Below, piece after piece: positions 36,359 to 46,139 of a stretch of 64,000 nucleotides of DNA; the stretch's first letter is position 1, and the number at the start of each line of letters is the position of its first letter. This DNA comes from Leptospirales bacterium (GTDB taxonomy: Bacteria > Spirochaetota > Leptospiria > Leptospirales > Leptospiraceae). Under the pieces are notes generated by a model, which ran no database searches, was not told where the DNA came from, and was given only the letters and a program-made list of their open reading frames with translations. The stretch spans positions 1 to 64,000 of the forward strand of contig JAAFIR010000020.1 in assembly GCA_013297885.1 (NCBI GenBank), given 5' to 3'. Made by a program: the position numbers and the translations under genes.

Positions 36359-36808
36359 TAGTTATTCAGATTTTGGTGAGTTTGTTCGACATAGAAAGAT
36401 TATTTGAAGCAAAACAAGTTTTTCAAAGCAATAAAGTCAACCAAAGCAGAAATTTTTCACAACAAGAGAAAATTTTTTGTAACTCTTCAAAATCGCACAA
36501 TACAAATATATCTTAACAATTTAAAAAAGTTTATGAATTCTACTTTTTAGGAAAAAGCCTTCCAACAAAATTAAAATTCTGCATAACTATTTGGATTTAG
36601 TTAGGTTCTTCAACACAAGAAAGTTTTAGATACTGATAATTAATTCAATACTATCCAATTTTTCAACTCAAGAGTTAGGGATTGAAGCGTTTCTTTTATT
36701 AATATGAGACTTATGTCTCATGTCAATAAAAGAAGTAGCGAAAAGCCCGACCTTTCAGAGGACTTTTTATTCCTCTGAAAGGGAACTCCCAAAAAATCTT
36801 CATAACTA
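36359..36808. repeat. TAGTTATGCA repeats downstream of DUF1564 gene 1, partly inverted
   Basis: A direct variant TAGTTATTCA at 36359 is followed by two inverted copies, TGCATAACTA at 36580 and TCATAACTA at 36800. With the five direct copies upstream they put the DUF1564 gene between inverted repeats. The remaining sequence 36304-36843 holds no supported gene. Confidence 0.6.
36671..36795 (+). repeat. Three-box, two-hairpin element, copy 7
   Basis: Box C (GAGTTAGGGATTGAAGCG), hairpin 1 (TTCTTTTATT/AATAAAAGAA, with an inner ATGAGAC/GTCTCAT stem), box B (GTAGCGAAAAGCCCGAC), a strong hairpin 2 (CCTTTCAGAGG/CCTCTGAAAGG) and an altered box A (GAACTCCCAAAAA). It lies between convergent genes. Confidence 0.85.
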
Positions 36809-36843
36809 TCTTATTTATTTAAGTTCTTTTGCTGAAAATTTAA

Positions 36844-37236
36844 CTAAATCTCTGACAATAACTCTTTAATAAATGGTCTAGTCTTAATGGAATGATGAGG
36901 TAAAACTAATCTCTTATGATTCAAAGTTAAATTATTAAAAGTCAAAATATCAATATCAATTTCTCTTGGACCTTTTTCATATCTAAAAATCCTTCCAATT
37001 TTTTTTTCAATTTCTTGGAGAATATCTAAAAGTTCGATTGGTTCCAAATTGGTTTGAATTAAAATTAATTGGTTTAAAAAATCAGGTTGATCTGTAACTT
37101 CTAAAGCTTTTGTTTCTAAAATTTTTGTTTTGGATATGATATTGATTTTTTGTTCTGATAAATATTTTTCTACAAGTTCTAATTTTTTTTTTCTATCACC
37201 GAGATTTGAGCCAAGGGATAAAATTACTTTATTCAA
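36844..37236 (-). CDS. folK: 2-amino-4-hydroxy-6-hydroxymethyldihydropteridine pyrophosphokinase
   Basis: 130-residue HPPK. It opens VILSLGSNLGDRKKKLE, carries the family motifs FLNQLILIQTNLEP and IGRIFRYEKGPREIDIDIL, and ends with LVLPHHSIKTRPFIKELL, which includes the substrate- and Mg-binding residues. It transfers pyrophosphate from ATP to the pterin in folate synthesis. It is slightly shorter than the E. coli enzyme. Its start overlaps the DnaC-like gene's stop by 4 nt, at the end of the secA operon. Confidence 0.93.
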   Translation of the reverse strand: MNKVILSLGSNLGDRKKKLELVEKYLSEQKINIISKTKILETKALEVTDQPDFLNQLILIQTNLEPIELLDILQEIEKKIGRIFRYEKGPREIDIDILTFNNLTLNHKRLVLPHHSIKTRPFIKELLSEI

Positions 37237-38096
37237 AACTTAAATTTTTCTCTATAATCTAGGCAGTCGAGTTTAATTTCTTTTGTCATTTCAATTAATC
37301 TAGAATAAACTCTTCCTAATCCTTTTTCTTTCCAATCAAACAAAGGTAAATTAGAAGTAAGCAAGGTGATTTTTTCTCTTTCATATCTCCCATCTATTAA
37401 GTCATATAATTTTGAATTTGCCCATTCAGATTCTTTTTGTACACCAAAATCATCTATTACTAAAATATCCACATGTAAAAATTCCATTTCGATATTTCTT
37501 TCTTGACCATGAAATTCGGAATCTTTTTGGTAAGTATCTTTTAAAGCATTTAAAAAATCTTTAGAAATTTTTGCATACATACATTTAACTTGGTAACGAA
37601 AAATTAATTCATTTAAAATAATACATGCTAACATTGTTTTGCCTGTACCTGTGTTACCAGTTAAATACATTCCTTTTTTTTGAAACCTTTTCCAATGTTC
37701 AATATTGTTCCAATTTTGAACTAATTCTTCAGCCCAATCAAGCGCAGCCATTAAACTAATTCCACCAGAAACAGTATCAATATTTTCAAAAAGTTTATAA
37801 CGATACTTTGTTGGAATATTTGAATTTAAAAATAACTGACTATACTTTGTTATATTGATTCTGGCTTCATGACAAAGACAAGGTATCATTTTATTTAATT
37901 CAGAATCAAATTTTAAAAAAGGAGCTTTTCCTTTTGCTTCACAATTTTTACAAAAATCTTCAACACAAGAGCAAAGAGAAAGAGCTGAAACTTTTTCTTC
38001 TCTAGAAAGAATTTCATCAAATCCAAGTCCAACAGAATTACAGATTTTACAATCTTTTTCTCCTGCTCTAAGACTTAAGATTTTGTCTAATTTCAT
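37233..38096 (-). CDS. DnaC/DnaI-like helicase loader ATPase
   Basis: 287-residue AAA+ protein. The N-terminal about 85 residues hold paired Cys motifs (CKIC, CSC, CKNC, CLC) that look like a zinc site, as in DnaI/IstB-like loaders. The ATPase has Walker [14 protein letters not shown] and Walker [18 protein letters not shown], then an arginine-finger region [13 protein letters not shown]. It probably helps load the replicative helicase, or is a general DnaC-type factor. It overlaps secA and folK by 4 nt each, so all three are translated from one transcript. Confidence 0.85.
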   Translation of the reverse strand: MKLDKILSLRAGEKDCKICNSVGLGFDEILSREEKVSALSLCSCVEDFCKNCEAKGKAPFLKFDSELNKMIPCLCHEARINITKYSQLFLNSNIPTKYRYKLFENIDTVSGGISLMAALDWAEELVQNWNNIEHWKRFQKKGMYLTGNTGTGKTMLACIILNELIFRYQVKCMYAKISKDFLNALKDTYQKDSEFHGQERNIEMEFLHVDILVIDDFGVQKESEWANSKLYDLIDGRYEREKITLLTSNLPLFDWKEKGLGRVYSRLIEMTKEIKLDCLDYREKFKF

Positions 38097-40819
38097 TTTT
38101 TTCGTCTGCTACTTTTTCTTGAAGAAGAACCACCTGAACTAGTTGAAACAGAAGAATCAATTTTTCTTTGGTTATCAATCGCAATACTTTCACCTTGATT
38201 AAAAATATTGATGTTTGTACTTTCTTGACCAATTTTTTTGTATTCCACTTCTTTCTCTTCGATCTTAGTTCCTTCCTCTACTTCTACTTTTAGTAAAAAT
38301 GAAATGATCTCAGCTTTTAAATTTTCTACCATTTTTTCAAAAATTTTAAAACCTTGGAGTTTATATTCAACAAGAGGATTTTTTTCACCATAACCAACAG
38401 TCCAAATTCCATCTCTTAAATGATCCATTACATATAAATGTTCTTTCCAACGGTGATCAATAATTTGAAGTAAAATATCATTTTCTAAATATCTCCAAAC
38501 TTCAGTACCGAGTTTAGAAATTTTATTTCTATAAGAATTTACAAATTCAGCTGTAACTTTTTCTAAAAGTTCTTCTTGAGCTTTTTGCCCGCGAATAATA
38601 TCTCCATCTTTAATAGAAAGTTTTGTGTTCATCGAAGTAAGCCATTCATTAAAAGATTGGTATTCCCATGAAGCAGGATTATTTCCATTACAATGAACAA
38701 GGATTTGAGACTCAACAGTTTCTTCCATCCAACCTTCCATAACAAACTGAATATTCTCTGCATTATTCAAAATATTATTTCGAATATCATAAATAAACAT
38801 TCTTTGTCTATTCATCACATCATCATACTCCAAAAGATGTTTACGAATATCAAAGTTATGGCTCTCAACTCTTTTTTGTGAACGAGCAATTGCATTAGAA
38901 ACCATTTTATGCTCTAACTCAACTCCTTCTTCCATACCAAATCTTTGCATCAAACCTGAAATTCTATCTGAGCCAAAAATTCTCATTAGGTCATCTTCAA
39001 GTGACAAGTAAAATCTACTTGAACCTGGATCACCTTGTCGTCCTGAACGACCACGAAGCTGGTTATCTATTCTTCGTGCTTCATGCCTTTCAGTTCCCAA
39101 AATATGAAGACCACCAGATTCCAAAACTAAGTCATGACTTTTTTTCCAAATTACTGCGTCGTCTAAAATTTCTTTTGCCTTTTTCTTTTTTGGATGAGAA
39201 GTAATGGATTCAACTAAACTTGCTGCTTCATCAAATTTTGATTTTCTGATTAACATCAAAAAATCATTTATTGTTTTATCATCATCTATCCATTTTTCTA
39301 AGGCCTCTTTGTATTTTTGAGCTCCACCTAAAACAATATCTGTTCCACGCCCAGCCATGTTTGTAGCAATTGTGATCGCAGCAGGTTTACCAGCATTGGC
39401 GATGATATCAGCTTCTTTTTCATGAAATTTTGCATTGAGAACATTATGTTGTAATCCAAGAGCTTTTAATCTCTGAGATAAATATTCTGATTTTTCAATT
39501 GAAATTGTTCCAACAAGAACTGGTTGTTTATTTGCATGTACAGTTTTTATTTCTTCTATAATAGCATTAAATTTTTCTCTATCTGTTCGATAAACTTTAT
39601 CTGCATGATCGATTCTTTTCATTTTAATATTTGGAGGAATTACTACCACATCTAAAGAATAAATTTTTGCAAACTCTTCTGCTTCTGTATCAGCAGTTCC
39701 TGTCATACCAGAAAGTTTTTTATAAATCCTGAAATAATTTTGGAAAGTAATTGAAGCTAAAGTTTGAGATTCTCTAGCTATTGTAACTCTTTCTTTTGCT
39801 TCTAATGCTTGATGAAGTCCATCCGAATAACGTCTACCAGACATTAAACGACCAGTAAATTCATCTACAATAATCACTTCACCATCTTGAACAACATAAT
39901 CCACATCTTTGTTAAAAATTTTATGTGCTTTAAGTGCTTGGTGAATATGATGAACGATATCCACATTATCAGGTGCATATAAATTATCTATTCCAAGAAT
40001 TTGTTCTACATGATGAACACCTGCTTCAGTAAGTAGAACATTTTTTGCTTTTTCATCGATTTCAAAATCTTCTTTTTCTTTAAGCTTTGGAATTACCACA
40101 TCCATTTTCATATACTTATCAGTTGACTCATCAGCCGAACCAGAAATAATTAAAGGTGTTCTAGCTTCGTCTATTAGAATAGAATCCACTTCATCTACAA
40201 TTGCAAAAAAATGTTCTCTTTGAACTTTATGTTTGATTGTTTGCACCATATTATCTCTTAGATAATCAAAACCATATTCGTTATTTGTTCCATATGTGAT
40301 GTCTTTTCCATATGCTTCTTGTCTATCATCATTATCCATATCATGTTGAATAACACCAACACTAACTCCAAGAAAATCATAAATTGGTTTCATCCAATTT
40401 GCATCTCTTTTAGCAAGATAATCATTTACTGTTACAACATGTACACCTTTACCAGCTAGTGAGTTTAAATAAATTGCAAGAGTTGATGTAAGGGTTTTAC
40501 CTTCACCAGTCTTCATTTCAGAAATATTTCCTAAATGTAATGCAATTCCACCCATCATTTGAACATCATAGTGCCTAAGTCCAAGTGTTCTAAATGCTGC
40601 TTCACGAACAGTTGCAAAAGCTTCAGGTAAAATTTCATCTAAAGTTTTTCCATTAGAAAGTAGTTCTTTAAATTTAATAGTCTGTTGTTTTAATTCATCA
40701 TCAGATAATTGTTTTATAACATCTTCACATAAATTAATTTGTTCTACAATTGGTTTTAGTTTTTTTAAATCTCTCTCGTATTTGCTACCAAAGAAAAATT
40801 TTAATAATCCTTGAATCAT
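38093..40819 (-). CDS. secA: Preprotein translocase ATPase SecA
   Basis: 908 residues with the complete SecA layout. [20 protein letters not shown] contains Walker [21 protein letters not shown] contains the DEAD-like box, and [13 protein letters not shown] starts the preprotein cross-linking boundary. [14 protein letters not shown] and [13 protein letters not shown]-type motifs complete the motor, and [20 protein letters not shown] is in the helical wing/scaffold. The C-terminus ends in a Ser/Arg/Lys tail and lacks the usual Cys-rich zinc motif that contacts SecB. It drives export through SecYEG. Confidence 0.98.
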   Translation of the reverse strand: MIQGLLKFFFGSKYERDLKKLKPIVEQINLCEDVIKQLSDDELKQQTIKFKELLSNGKTLDEILPEAFATVREAAFRTLGLRHYDVQMMGGIALHLGNISEMKTGEGKTLTSTLAIYLNSLAGKGVHVVTVNDYLAKRDANWMKPIYDFLGVSVGVIQHDMDNDDRQEAYGKDITYGTNNEYGFDYLRDNMVQTIKHKVQREHFFAIVDEVDSILIDEARTPLIISGSADESTDKYMKMDVVIPKLKEKEDFEIDEKAKNVLLTEAGVHHVEQILGIDNLYAPDNVDIVHHIHQALKAHKIFNKDVDYVVQDGEVIIVDEFTGRLMSGRRYSDGLHQALEAKERVTIARESQTLASITFQNYFRIYKKLSGMTGTADTEAEEFAKIYSLDVVVIPPNIKMKRIDHADKVYRTDREKFNAIIEEIKTVHANKQPVLVGTISIEKSEYLSQRLKALGLQHNVLNAKFHEKEADIIANAGKPAAITIATNMAGRGTDIVLGGAQKYKEALEKWIDDDKTINDFLMLIRKSKFDEAASLVESITSHPKKKKAKEILDDAVIWKKSHDLVLESGGLHILGTERHEARRIDNQLRGRSGRQGDPGSSRFYLSLEDDLMRIFGSDRISGLMQRFGMEEGVELEHKMVSNAIARSQKRVESHNFDIRKHLLEYDDVMNRQRMFIYDIRNNILNNAENIQFVMEGWMEETVESQILVHCNGNNPASWEYQSFNEWLTSMNTKLSIKDGDIIRGQKAQEELLEKVTAEFVNSYRNKISKLGTEVWRYLENDILLQIIDHRWKEHLYVMDHLRDGIWTVGYGEKNPLVEYKLQGFKIFEKMVENLKAEIISFLLKVEVEEGTKIEEKEVEYKKIGQESTNINIFNQGESIAIDNQRKIDSSVSTSSGGSSSRKSSRRKK

Positions 40820-40827
40820 TTTTCTAG

Positions 40828-41496
40828 CTATCCTTTAATCATTTTATCAAAAATTGGTTTTGCAAATTCGTTCATCGATTTTGCATCTTCTAAATATGAA
40901 GATTTTAATTCACCAATTTGTTTATTTAATTTATGAACTTTCCACCAAGTTTGTAACATAAGTGGTGTAACTTCTAAATGACATTGAATACCAAAACTTT
41001 TATTATATTCAAAAATTTGGTTTTCATATTTATCTGTGCTTGCTAAAAGTTTTGCACCACTTGGTAGATCAAAAGTATCGTTGTGTAAATGAAAAGCGTT
41101 TAATTCTGATTTGCTGTTAAAATAAGAACTGTCTTTAATTTTTAAATTGGAAAAACCAATTTCGGTACCATTTTTTCCTTTTTCAACTTTTGCTCCAAGA
41201 ACTTTTGCTAAAATTTGAGAGCCAAGACAAACACCTATTATTTTTTTATTTAGAGCTAATGCTTGTTCCACTAAATCAAAATAGGGTTTGAAAAAATCAT
41301 ATTCGGATTCATTATAAACAGTTTGGGGTCCACCCATCAGCAATATTAAATCAAAAATTTGTGCTGATTCAGGAACAAGTTCCAAACCTTTTTTGTATGT
41401 ATCTTGGTAAGTAATTTTATAACTGTTTTCTTTTAAACTAGTTTCTAAAATTCCAGGACCTTCCGAATCTAAAAATCGAATTATTAAACTTCTCAA
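40828..41496 (-). CDS. Class I glutamine amidotransferase-like protein (GuaA-type GATase)
   Basis: 222 residues of class I GATase fold. [14 protein letters not shown] is the oxyanion strand, [15 protein letters not shown] holds the catalytic Cys90, and [12 protein letters not shown] holds the His/Glu pair. This subgroup is stand-alone, related to the amidotransferase half of GMP synthase and often called GMP synthase-like; its acceptor is unknown. It sits 8 nt upstream of secA and overlaps the TlpA-like gene by 4 nt. Confidence 0.85.
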   Translation of the reverse strand: MRSLIIRFLDSEGPGILETSLKENSYKITYQDTYKKGLELVPESAQIFDLILLMGGPQTVYNESEYDFFKPYFDLVEQALALNKKIIGVCLGSQILAKVLGAKVEKGKNGTEIGFSNLKIKDSSYFNSKSELNAFHLHNDTFDLPSGAKLLASTDKYENQIFEYNKSFGIQCHLEVTPLMLQTWWKVHKLNKQIGELKSSYLEDAKSMNEFAKPIFDKMIKG

Positions 41497-42071
41497 TCTA
41501 AGCCTCCTAAGATTTTTTTTAAAAATAAAACTTTATCATCTTTTTCAATTAAGGAAATATCATTTGCTTCTGAAATTGCACCAATAAAATTATAATACAA
41601 AACTAAAGGAAATGTTTTTAAAATTAAAGTTTCAGGTCTGCCCGTAATTAACGAATTTGGATTTGAAGAATCAACCCTGAATGGTTTTTTCATTACTAAA
41701 ACTTCTAAATTAATTTTTTTATCTGCAACTTCTTTTTTCATACGTTGAATTGCTTTTGGTAAAATGACTGCAAAATCTTCTGATTCACTTGATTCAATTA
41801 TATCATAAGGATCAACTACCATATATAGTTTAAAATCTTTTTTTATAGAGATAAAATTATGTAAATAATTTAATGTTGGAATTTCTTTTACACATGGAAT
41901 ACAATCTGGGGAGTAAACATTTAGAACGAGTCTTGTAAAATTTAATTCGCTCAAACGAATTATTTTTCCGTCAAGACTCACAGCTTCCCATTTTTCTAAA
42001 TTAAAATTGGATTCTAGTTTTGCGTAACACGAACATAAAAAAATAAAAATCCAAAAATGGAATTTGAACAA
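41493..42071 (-). CDS. TlpA-like thioredoxin-fold lipoprotein
   Basis: A short signal peptide ends IFLCSCYA, a lipobox with two possible Cys. The 192-residue protein has a redox motif LNVYSPDCIPCVKEIPTL (CxxC) and a thioredoxin-like body with the insert typical of TlpA/ResA proteins. It would act in the periplasm as a thiol reductant or in cytochrome assembly. It is the first gene of the operon that continues into secA and folK. Confidence 0.82.
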   Translation of the reverse strand: MFKFHFWIFIFLCSCYAKLESNFNLEKWEAVSLDGKIIRLSELNFTRLVLNVYSPDCIPCVKEIPTLNYLHNFISIKKDFKLYMVVDPYDIIESSESEDFAVILPKAIQRMKKEVADKKINLEVLVMKKPFRVDSSNPNSLITGRPETLILKTFPLVLYYNFIGAISEANDISLIEKDDKVLFLKKILGGLD

Positions 42072-42143
42072 ACTAAGTCTCCTAAAACTAAAATTCTCAG
42101 TTTGGGCAAACTCTCAAGTACAATAAAACTTTTAGGTTTTGAT

Positions 42144-42298
42144 TTTGGGCGATACCTTTTTTAGAAGATATACCTACAAAGCTAGAATTTAAAATTTTAG
42201 AAATTAGATCTTCTAAAAAAGCTCCGAGCTACAAAATGCATGGTCACTTCGCCCCAAGGGCTGTGACTTGCTTCGCAACATTTTGTATCTCTATCGCT
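42144..42298 (-). repeat. Three-box, two-hairpin element, copy 8 (divergent)
   Basis: Box A TTTTGGGCGATACC is followed by hairpin 2 (TTTTTTAGAAGAT/ATCTTCTAAAAAA), a reduced box B (GCTCCGAGCTAC), and hairpin 1 (ACAAAATG/CATTTTGT, with inner GTCAC/GTGAC). The right end ATCTCTATCGCTAT is a weak box C. It lies between divergent genes, in the oxyR upstream region. Confidence 0.6.
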
Positions 42299-42493
42299 AT
42301 AAAAATGAAAAATTTTAGTATTAAAATCTAATTCCAATTTCACTTGATTCAAGTGATAAGTTTAAGATTTGATATAATAAAAATTCGTTTTTCTATAAAA
42401 TTGGGATCTATAGTAGATTTTTAAAGCAATAACTGATAAAGAATTTTATCTTAATTAAATATATTAATAAATCAAAAAAACAATTGTACTAAA

Positions 42494-42507
42494 ATGATAT
42501 ATATCAT
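42494..42507. promoter_or_regulatory. Palindrome upstream of oxyR
   Basis: ATGATATATATCAT is a perfect 14-bp palindrome about 72 nt before the oxyR start, a position suitable for an autoregulatory LysR-type site. AT-rich DNA gives such palindromes by chance, so the call is weak. Confidence 0.3.
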
Positions 42508-42578
42508 CTAAAAAAAGCTAGACAACAAATAAATTAATGTGTTAAATATAAATTAATTAAAGGATTTAAAATTCATAA

Positions 42579-43493
42579 ATGACGATTCAACAATTAAAAT
42601 ATGCGATTATTCTAGACCAAGAAAAATCATATGCAAAAGCTTCACTCAAATTAAATATTGCACAACCAACACTTAGTTTACAAATTCAAAAATTAGAACA
42701 AGAGTTAAAAATAAAAATTTTTGATAGAGCAAAAAATCCAATTGAAACAACTTCTCTTGGACTAGAATTTATTAGACAAGCAAAAAATGTACAGAATGAA
42801 ATGGATAAATTAGAGTTTTTATTTTCTGATTCATCAAAAAAAATTAAAGGTGAATTTAAATTTGGAATTATTCCCACAGTGGCAAGTTCTATTTTAGTAA
42901 AAATTCTTCCAAATTTAACAAAAAAATATCCAGACTTAATTTTAAAAATTTATGAAATCTCTACTAAAGAAATAATTGAATTATTAAATAAAAATGAATT
43001 GGATATGGGGCTTTTAGCAACTCCACTTGGATTTTCTAAATTAAAAGAGACTCCAATTTATTATGAACCTTTTACAGTTTATTTATCTCCAAAATTAAAC
43101 TCCTCAAAAAAAGAAATCAATCTAGAAGATTATTTGGAAAATGAAATTTTTATTTTAGGTGAAGAGCATTGTTTTAGAAATCAGTCTTTGAAGTTATGCA
43201 AAAATAAAGCTGTATCAAGAATTGAATCTGGGAGTTTTGATACTATTAAAAAATTAGTTGATTCCAATTTGGGAATTGCTATTCTTCCAAAATTTGAAGA
43301 TGTAAATGATTCTAGCCGCAAAAAAAATCTAAAAGGTTATCTTCATGCAAGAGAAATTAGTCTTATTACAAATCAAAATTTTTATAAAAATCATATTTTA
43401 AAAGCAATTCAACAAGAAATTATTTCTGTAATTCCAAAAGAATTTTTAGACAAAAAGAAATTTAAAATTATTGGAATCGATGAAATATTTTAA
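42579..43493 (+). CDS. oxyR: OxyR-type LysR-family peroxide sensor
   Basis: 304-residue LysR protein. The N-terminal helix-turn-helix contains KASLKLNIAQPTLSLQIQKL. The effector domain carries the OxyR disulfide pair in EEHCFRNQSLKLC, Cys198 and Cys207, at the same spacing and sequence context as Cys199/Cys208 of E. coli OxyR (GHCxRxQ....C). Hydrogen peroxide would join them and turn on targets. The next genes on the same strand are ahpC and ahpF, classic OxyR targets, which strengthens the assignment. The alternative, an unrelated LysR regulator, is unlikely given both Cys. Confidence 0.9.
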   Translation: MTIQQLKYAIILDQEKSYAKASLKLNIAQPTLSLQIQKLEQELKIKIFDRAKNPIETTSLGLEFIRQAKNVQNEMDKLEFLFSDSSKKIKGEFKFGIIPTVASSILVKILPNLTKKYPDLILKIYEISTKEIIELLNKNELDMGLLATPLGFSKLKETPIYYEPFTVYLSPKLNSSKKEINLEDYLENEIFILGEEHCFRNQSLKLCKNKAVSRIESGSFDTIKKLVDSNLGIAILPKFEDVNDSSRKKNLKGYLHAREISLITNQNFYKNHILKAIQQEIISVIPKEFLDKKKFKIIGIDEIF

Positions 43494-43534
43494 TTAAGCC
43501 AATCCAATTAATTTTATTATATACTGTATTGCAC

Positions 43535-43731
43535 CGCGAAAGGGATTGAAGCGAAAATCCTTTTGTCTATTTTGGAAAATTTTTTTCAAACAAAAATAGA
43601 TCACAAAAGATTGTAGCAAAAAGCCCGGTTTTTTTACCTAACCCTCTTTCCCATCCTAATAGTTAAGGGACGAAAGTGTAATACTATTCAATTCAAACAA
43701 AATTGGGTTAGGTGAAAAAATTCGCCCAAAA
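43535..43731 (+). repeat. Three-box, two-hairpin element, copy 9
   Basis: The best-preserved copy. Box C is GCGAAAGGGATTGAAGCG, hairpin-1 arms are AATCCTTTTGTCTATTTT and its complement, box B is GTAGCAAAAAGCCCGGTTTT, hairpin 2 is ACCTAACCC/GGGTTAGGT around about 60 nt, and box A is GAAAAAATTCGCCC. It separates oxyR from ahpC. Confidence 0.9.
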
Positions 43732-43747
43732 AAATTTAGAACGAAAA

Positions 43748-43762
43748 TTATATCATTTATAA
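43748..43762. promoter_or_regulatory. PerR-box-like dyad upstream of ahpC
   Basis: TTATATCATTTATAA resembles the PerR operator (TTATAAT-N-ATTATAA) and lies 29 nt before the ahpC -35 hexamer. The resemblance is only 11 of 14 positions and the DNA is very AT-rich. It may be chance, or a fur-family site used in addition to OxyR. Confidence 0.25.
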
Positions 43763-43790
43763 AAACTATTAATTCATTTATATTATTTAT

Positions 43791-43819
43791 TTTACAAATG
43801 TTTCCTTTTATGCTATATT
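43791..43819 (+). promoter_or_regulatory. Sigma-70-type promoter of ahpC
   Basis: -35 TTTACA (43791-43796) and -10 TATATT (43814-43819) are separated by 17 bp, and each matches the consensus at five of six positions. The -10 is 21 nt before the ATG, and GGAGA (43829-43833) is a good ribosome site. Confidence 0.6.
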
Positions 43820-43840
43820 AATAACATAGGAGACAAGAAA

Positions 43841-44404
43841 ATGTCAAAAATCAATACAAGAATTCCAGAATTCAAAGCAAATGCTTTCCATAACGGAGCA
43901 ACAAAAATAATCACAGATAAAGACACTCTCGGCAAATGGTCAGTGTTTTTCTTTTACCCAGCGGATTTTACTTTTGTATGTCCAACAGAACTTGGTGATG
44001 TTGCAGACAATTATGCAGAGCTTTCCAAAATGGGAGTTGAAGTTTATTCAGTTTCAACAGATACTCAGTTTACTCATAAAGCTTGGCATGATACTTCTGA
44101 AACAATCAAAAAAATTAAATTTCCGATGATTGCTGACCCAACTACAAAAATCACCAAAGCTTTTGATGCACTTGTAGAAGAAGAAGGTTTAGCACTAAGA
44201 GCAACATTTATCGTAAACCCTGAAGGAATTATCAAAGCTTATGAAATTCATTATGATGGAATTGGAAGAGATGCAACAGAACTTGTTAGAAAAATCCAAG
44301 CAGCACAATATGTTGCTACACATAAAGGTGAAGTTTGTCCTGCAAAATGGAAACCGGGCTCAACAACATTAAAACCAAGTTTGGATTTAGTTGGCAAAAT
44401 ATAA
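43841..44404 (+). CDS. ahpC: Alkyl hydroperoxide reductase subunit C
   Basis: 187-residue typical 2-Cys peroxiredoxin. The peroxidatic Cys47 is in PADFTFVCPTELGDVAD and the resolving Cys166 in GEVCPAKWKPG. The length equals that of enteric AhpC. It reduces hydrogen peroxide and organic peroxides in the cytoplasm and is regenerated by AhpF, encoded 64 nt downstream behind a terminator-like hairpin. The strong promoter and ribosome site suggest high expression. Confidence 0.97.
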   Translation: MSKINTRIPEFKANAFHNGATKIITDKDTLGKWSVFFFYPADFTFVCPTELGDVADNYAELSKMGVEVYSVSTDTQFTHKAWHDTSETIKKIKFPMIADPTTKITKAFDALVEEEGLALRATFIVNPEGIIKAYEIHYDGIGRDATELVRKIQAAQYVATHKGEVCPAKWKPGSTTLKPSLDLVGKI

Positions 44405-44415
44405 TTAAACGAAAA

Positions 44416-44442
44416 GGGTGAGTGTTTTCTCACCCATTTTTT
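44416..44442 (+). terminator. Intrinsic terminator between ahpC and ahpF
   Basis: GGGTGAG/CTCACCC stem (44416-44422 and 44429-44435), a six-base TGTTTT loop, then ATTTTTT. It would end most transcripts after ahpC and let a minority run on into ahpF. Confidence 0.75.
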
Positions 44443-44468
44443 AAGTATTGTCAAATCAAGGAGAGAAT

Positions 44469-46022
44469 ATGTTAGACAGGGAAATTTTAGAACAAATAAA
44501 ATCATACACAGAAAAAATGAACAAGAAAGTTTTCATCAGACTTTCAGCAGGTGAACATGAATCTAGGCAAGAGTTGTTATCAATGCTTGAAAGTTTTTGT
44601 TCTGTATCAGAAAAATTGATTCTTGAAATTGGAACAGTTCAACTCCGATCAGGTGTTAGTTTTGATTTAAAACTTGAAGATAAAGAACTTGGAATTATTT
44701 TTAGTGGAATTCCAGGTGGACATGAATTTAACTCTTTTTTACTTGCTGTCTTAAATGCTGGTGGAGTTCCAATTAAATTAGATGAATCCATTCAAAATAT
44801 AATTAAAAGTATTAAAGAGACATTAAAATTTGAAACAATAGTTTCTTTATCTTGTCATAATTGTCCTGAAGTTGTTCAAGCATTGAATGTTATGGCTTTT
44901 TTAAATCCAAACATCTCAAATGAAATGATTGAAGGTGGATTATTTCCAGAAATTATTGAAGAAAGAAAAATTTTGGGAGTTCCAGCTGTTTACCTAAATG
45001 GAAAAAGTTTTTCAAATGGGAAAATGGATATTTCAGAAATTTTAGAAAAACTAAAAGATTTTATTTCTTATACAGCTGAAGAAAAAACTGAAAAAGAAAT
45101 TTATGATATAGTTGTAATTGGAGGTGGTCCAGCAGGTGTTTCAAGTGCAATTTATACTGCAAGAAAAGGTTTTAAAGTTTTGATGATTACTGATAGAGTT
45201 GGTGGTCAAGTGAGAGACACTATGGATATTGAAAATATGATTTCAATGATTCACACAACAGGTCCGGTATTATCTGATTCACTTGAAGAACATTTAAAAA
45301 AATATTCTATAGTAGTGCGAAAAAACATCAAAGTTGAAAAAATTATTCCAAACAAAGAAGAAAATTTTCATGCTTTGATTTCAACAACCAAAGAAGAAAT
45401 TTTAACTAAATCCATTATTTTATCTACAGGAGCAAAATGGAGAGAACTTGGAGTTCCTGGAGAAAAAGAAAATTTAGGATCAGGTGTTGCTTATTGTCCA
45501 CATTGTGATGGTCCATTTTTTAAAGACAAAGATGTAATTGTTGTGGGTGGTGGAAATTCTGGGATTGAAGCAGCACTTGATTTAAGCCAAATTGTAAAAT
45601 CAGTAACTGTTTTAGAATACTCTGATACTTTAAAAGCGGATAAAATTTTAATCGATCGTGCATTAGATAAATCTAATATACGAATTAAAACATCTATTCA
45701 ATCAAAATCAATCGAAACTAAAAACGGAAAAGTAAACTCACTTATTTATCTTGACCGCAATACTGAAAAAATTGAAACACTTGAAATTGACGGAATTTTT
45801 ATTCAAATTGGTCTTGTTCCAAACACTGCATTCATTAAAGAATTAATTGAATTGAATAAATTTGGTGAAATCATTATTGACTCTCATTGCAGAACAAATG
45901 TAAAAGGAATTTTTGCTTGTGGTGATGTTACAAATATTCCATACAAACAAATTATTATTGCGATGGGTGAAGGTGCAAAAGCAGGTTTATCAACTTTTGA
46001 ATATTTGGCTATGGGAAAGTAG
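44469..46022 (+). CDS. ahpF: Alkyl hydroperoxide reductase subunit F
   Basis: I use the ATG at 44469 because AAGGAGAG lies 5 nt upstream; a TTG at 44448 would add seven residues that precede that ribosome site. The 517-residue flavoprotein has an N-terminal double-thioredoxin domain with CHNC (Cys129/Cys132), an FAD-binding [14 protein letters not shown], the active disulfide CPHC (Cys342/Cys345), the NADH-binding [15 protein letters not shown] and FAD motif [16 protein letters not shown]. It passes electrons from NADH through its disulfides to AhpC. Confidence 0.96.
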   Translation: MLDREILEQIKSYTEKMNKKVFIRLSAGEHESRQELLSMLESFCSVSEKLILEIGTVQLRSGVSFDLKLEDKELGIIFSGIPGGHEFNSFLLAVLNAGGVPIKLDESIQNIIKSIKETLKFETIVSLSCHNCPEVVQALNVMAFLNPNISNEMIEGGLFPEIIEERKILGVPAVYLNGKSFSNGKMDISEILEKLKDFISYTAEEKTEKEIYDIVVIGGGPAGVSSAIYTARKGFKVLMITDRVGGQVRDTMDIENMISMIHTTGPVLSDSLEEHLKKYSIVVRKNIKVEKIIPNKEENFHALISTTKEEILTKSIILSTGAKWRELGVPGEKENLGSGVAYCPHCDGPFFKDKDVIVVGGGNSGIEAALDLSQIVKSVTVLEYSDTLKADKILIDRALDKSNIRIKTSIQSKSIETKNGKVNSLIYLDRNTEKIETLEIDGIFIQIGLVPNTAFIKELIELNKFGEIIIDSHCRTNVKGIFACGDVTNIPYKQIIIAMGEGAKAGLSTFEYLAMGK

Positions 46023-46139
46023 CTTTAAAATTTTGGACAAATTTTACTTTTCTAAAATTAGACTTTTTTTAAATTCTTTATCACAGGAAGAAATTTTTGT
46101 GATAAACAAAACAAGTAATTTTTGTAAAAATTAAAAAAA

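Noticed and set aside
35070-36808. TAGTTATGCA block as a second CRISPR array
   Set aside because: Repeat unit is only 10 nt, spacings range from about 94 to 228 nt, and orientation changes.
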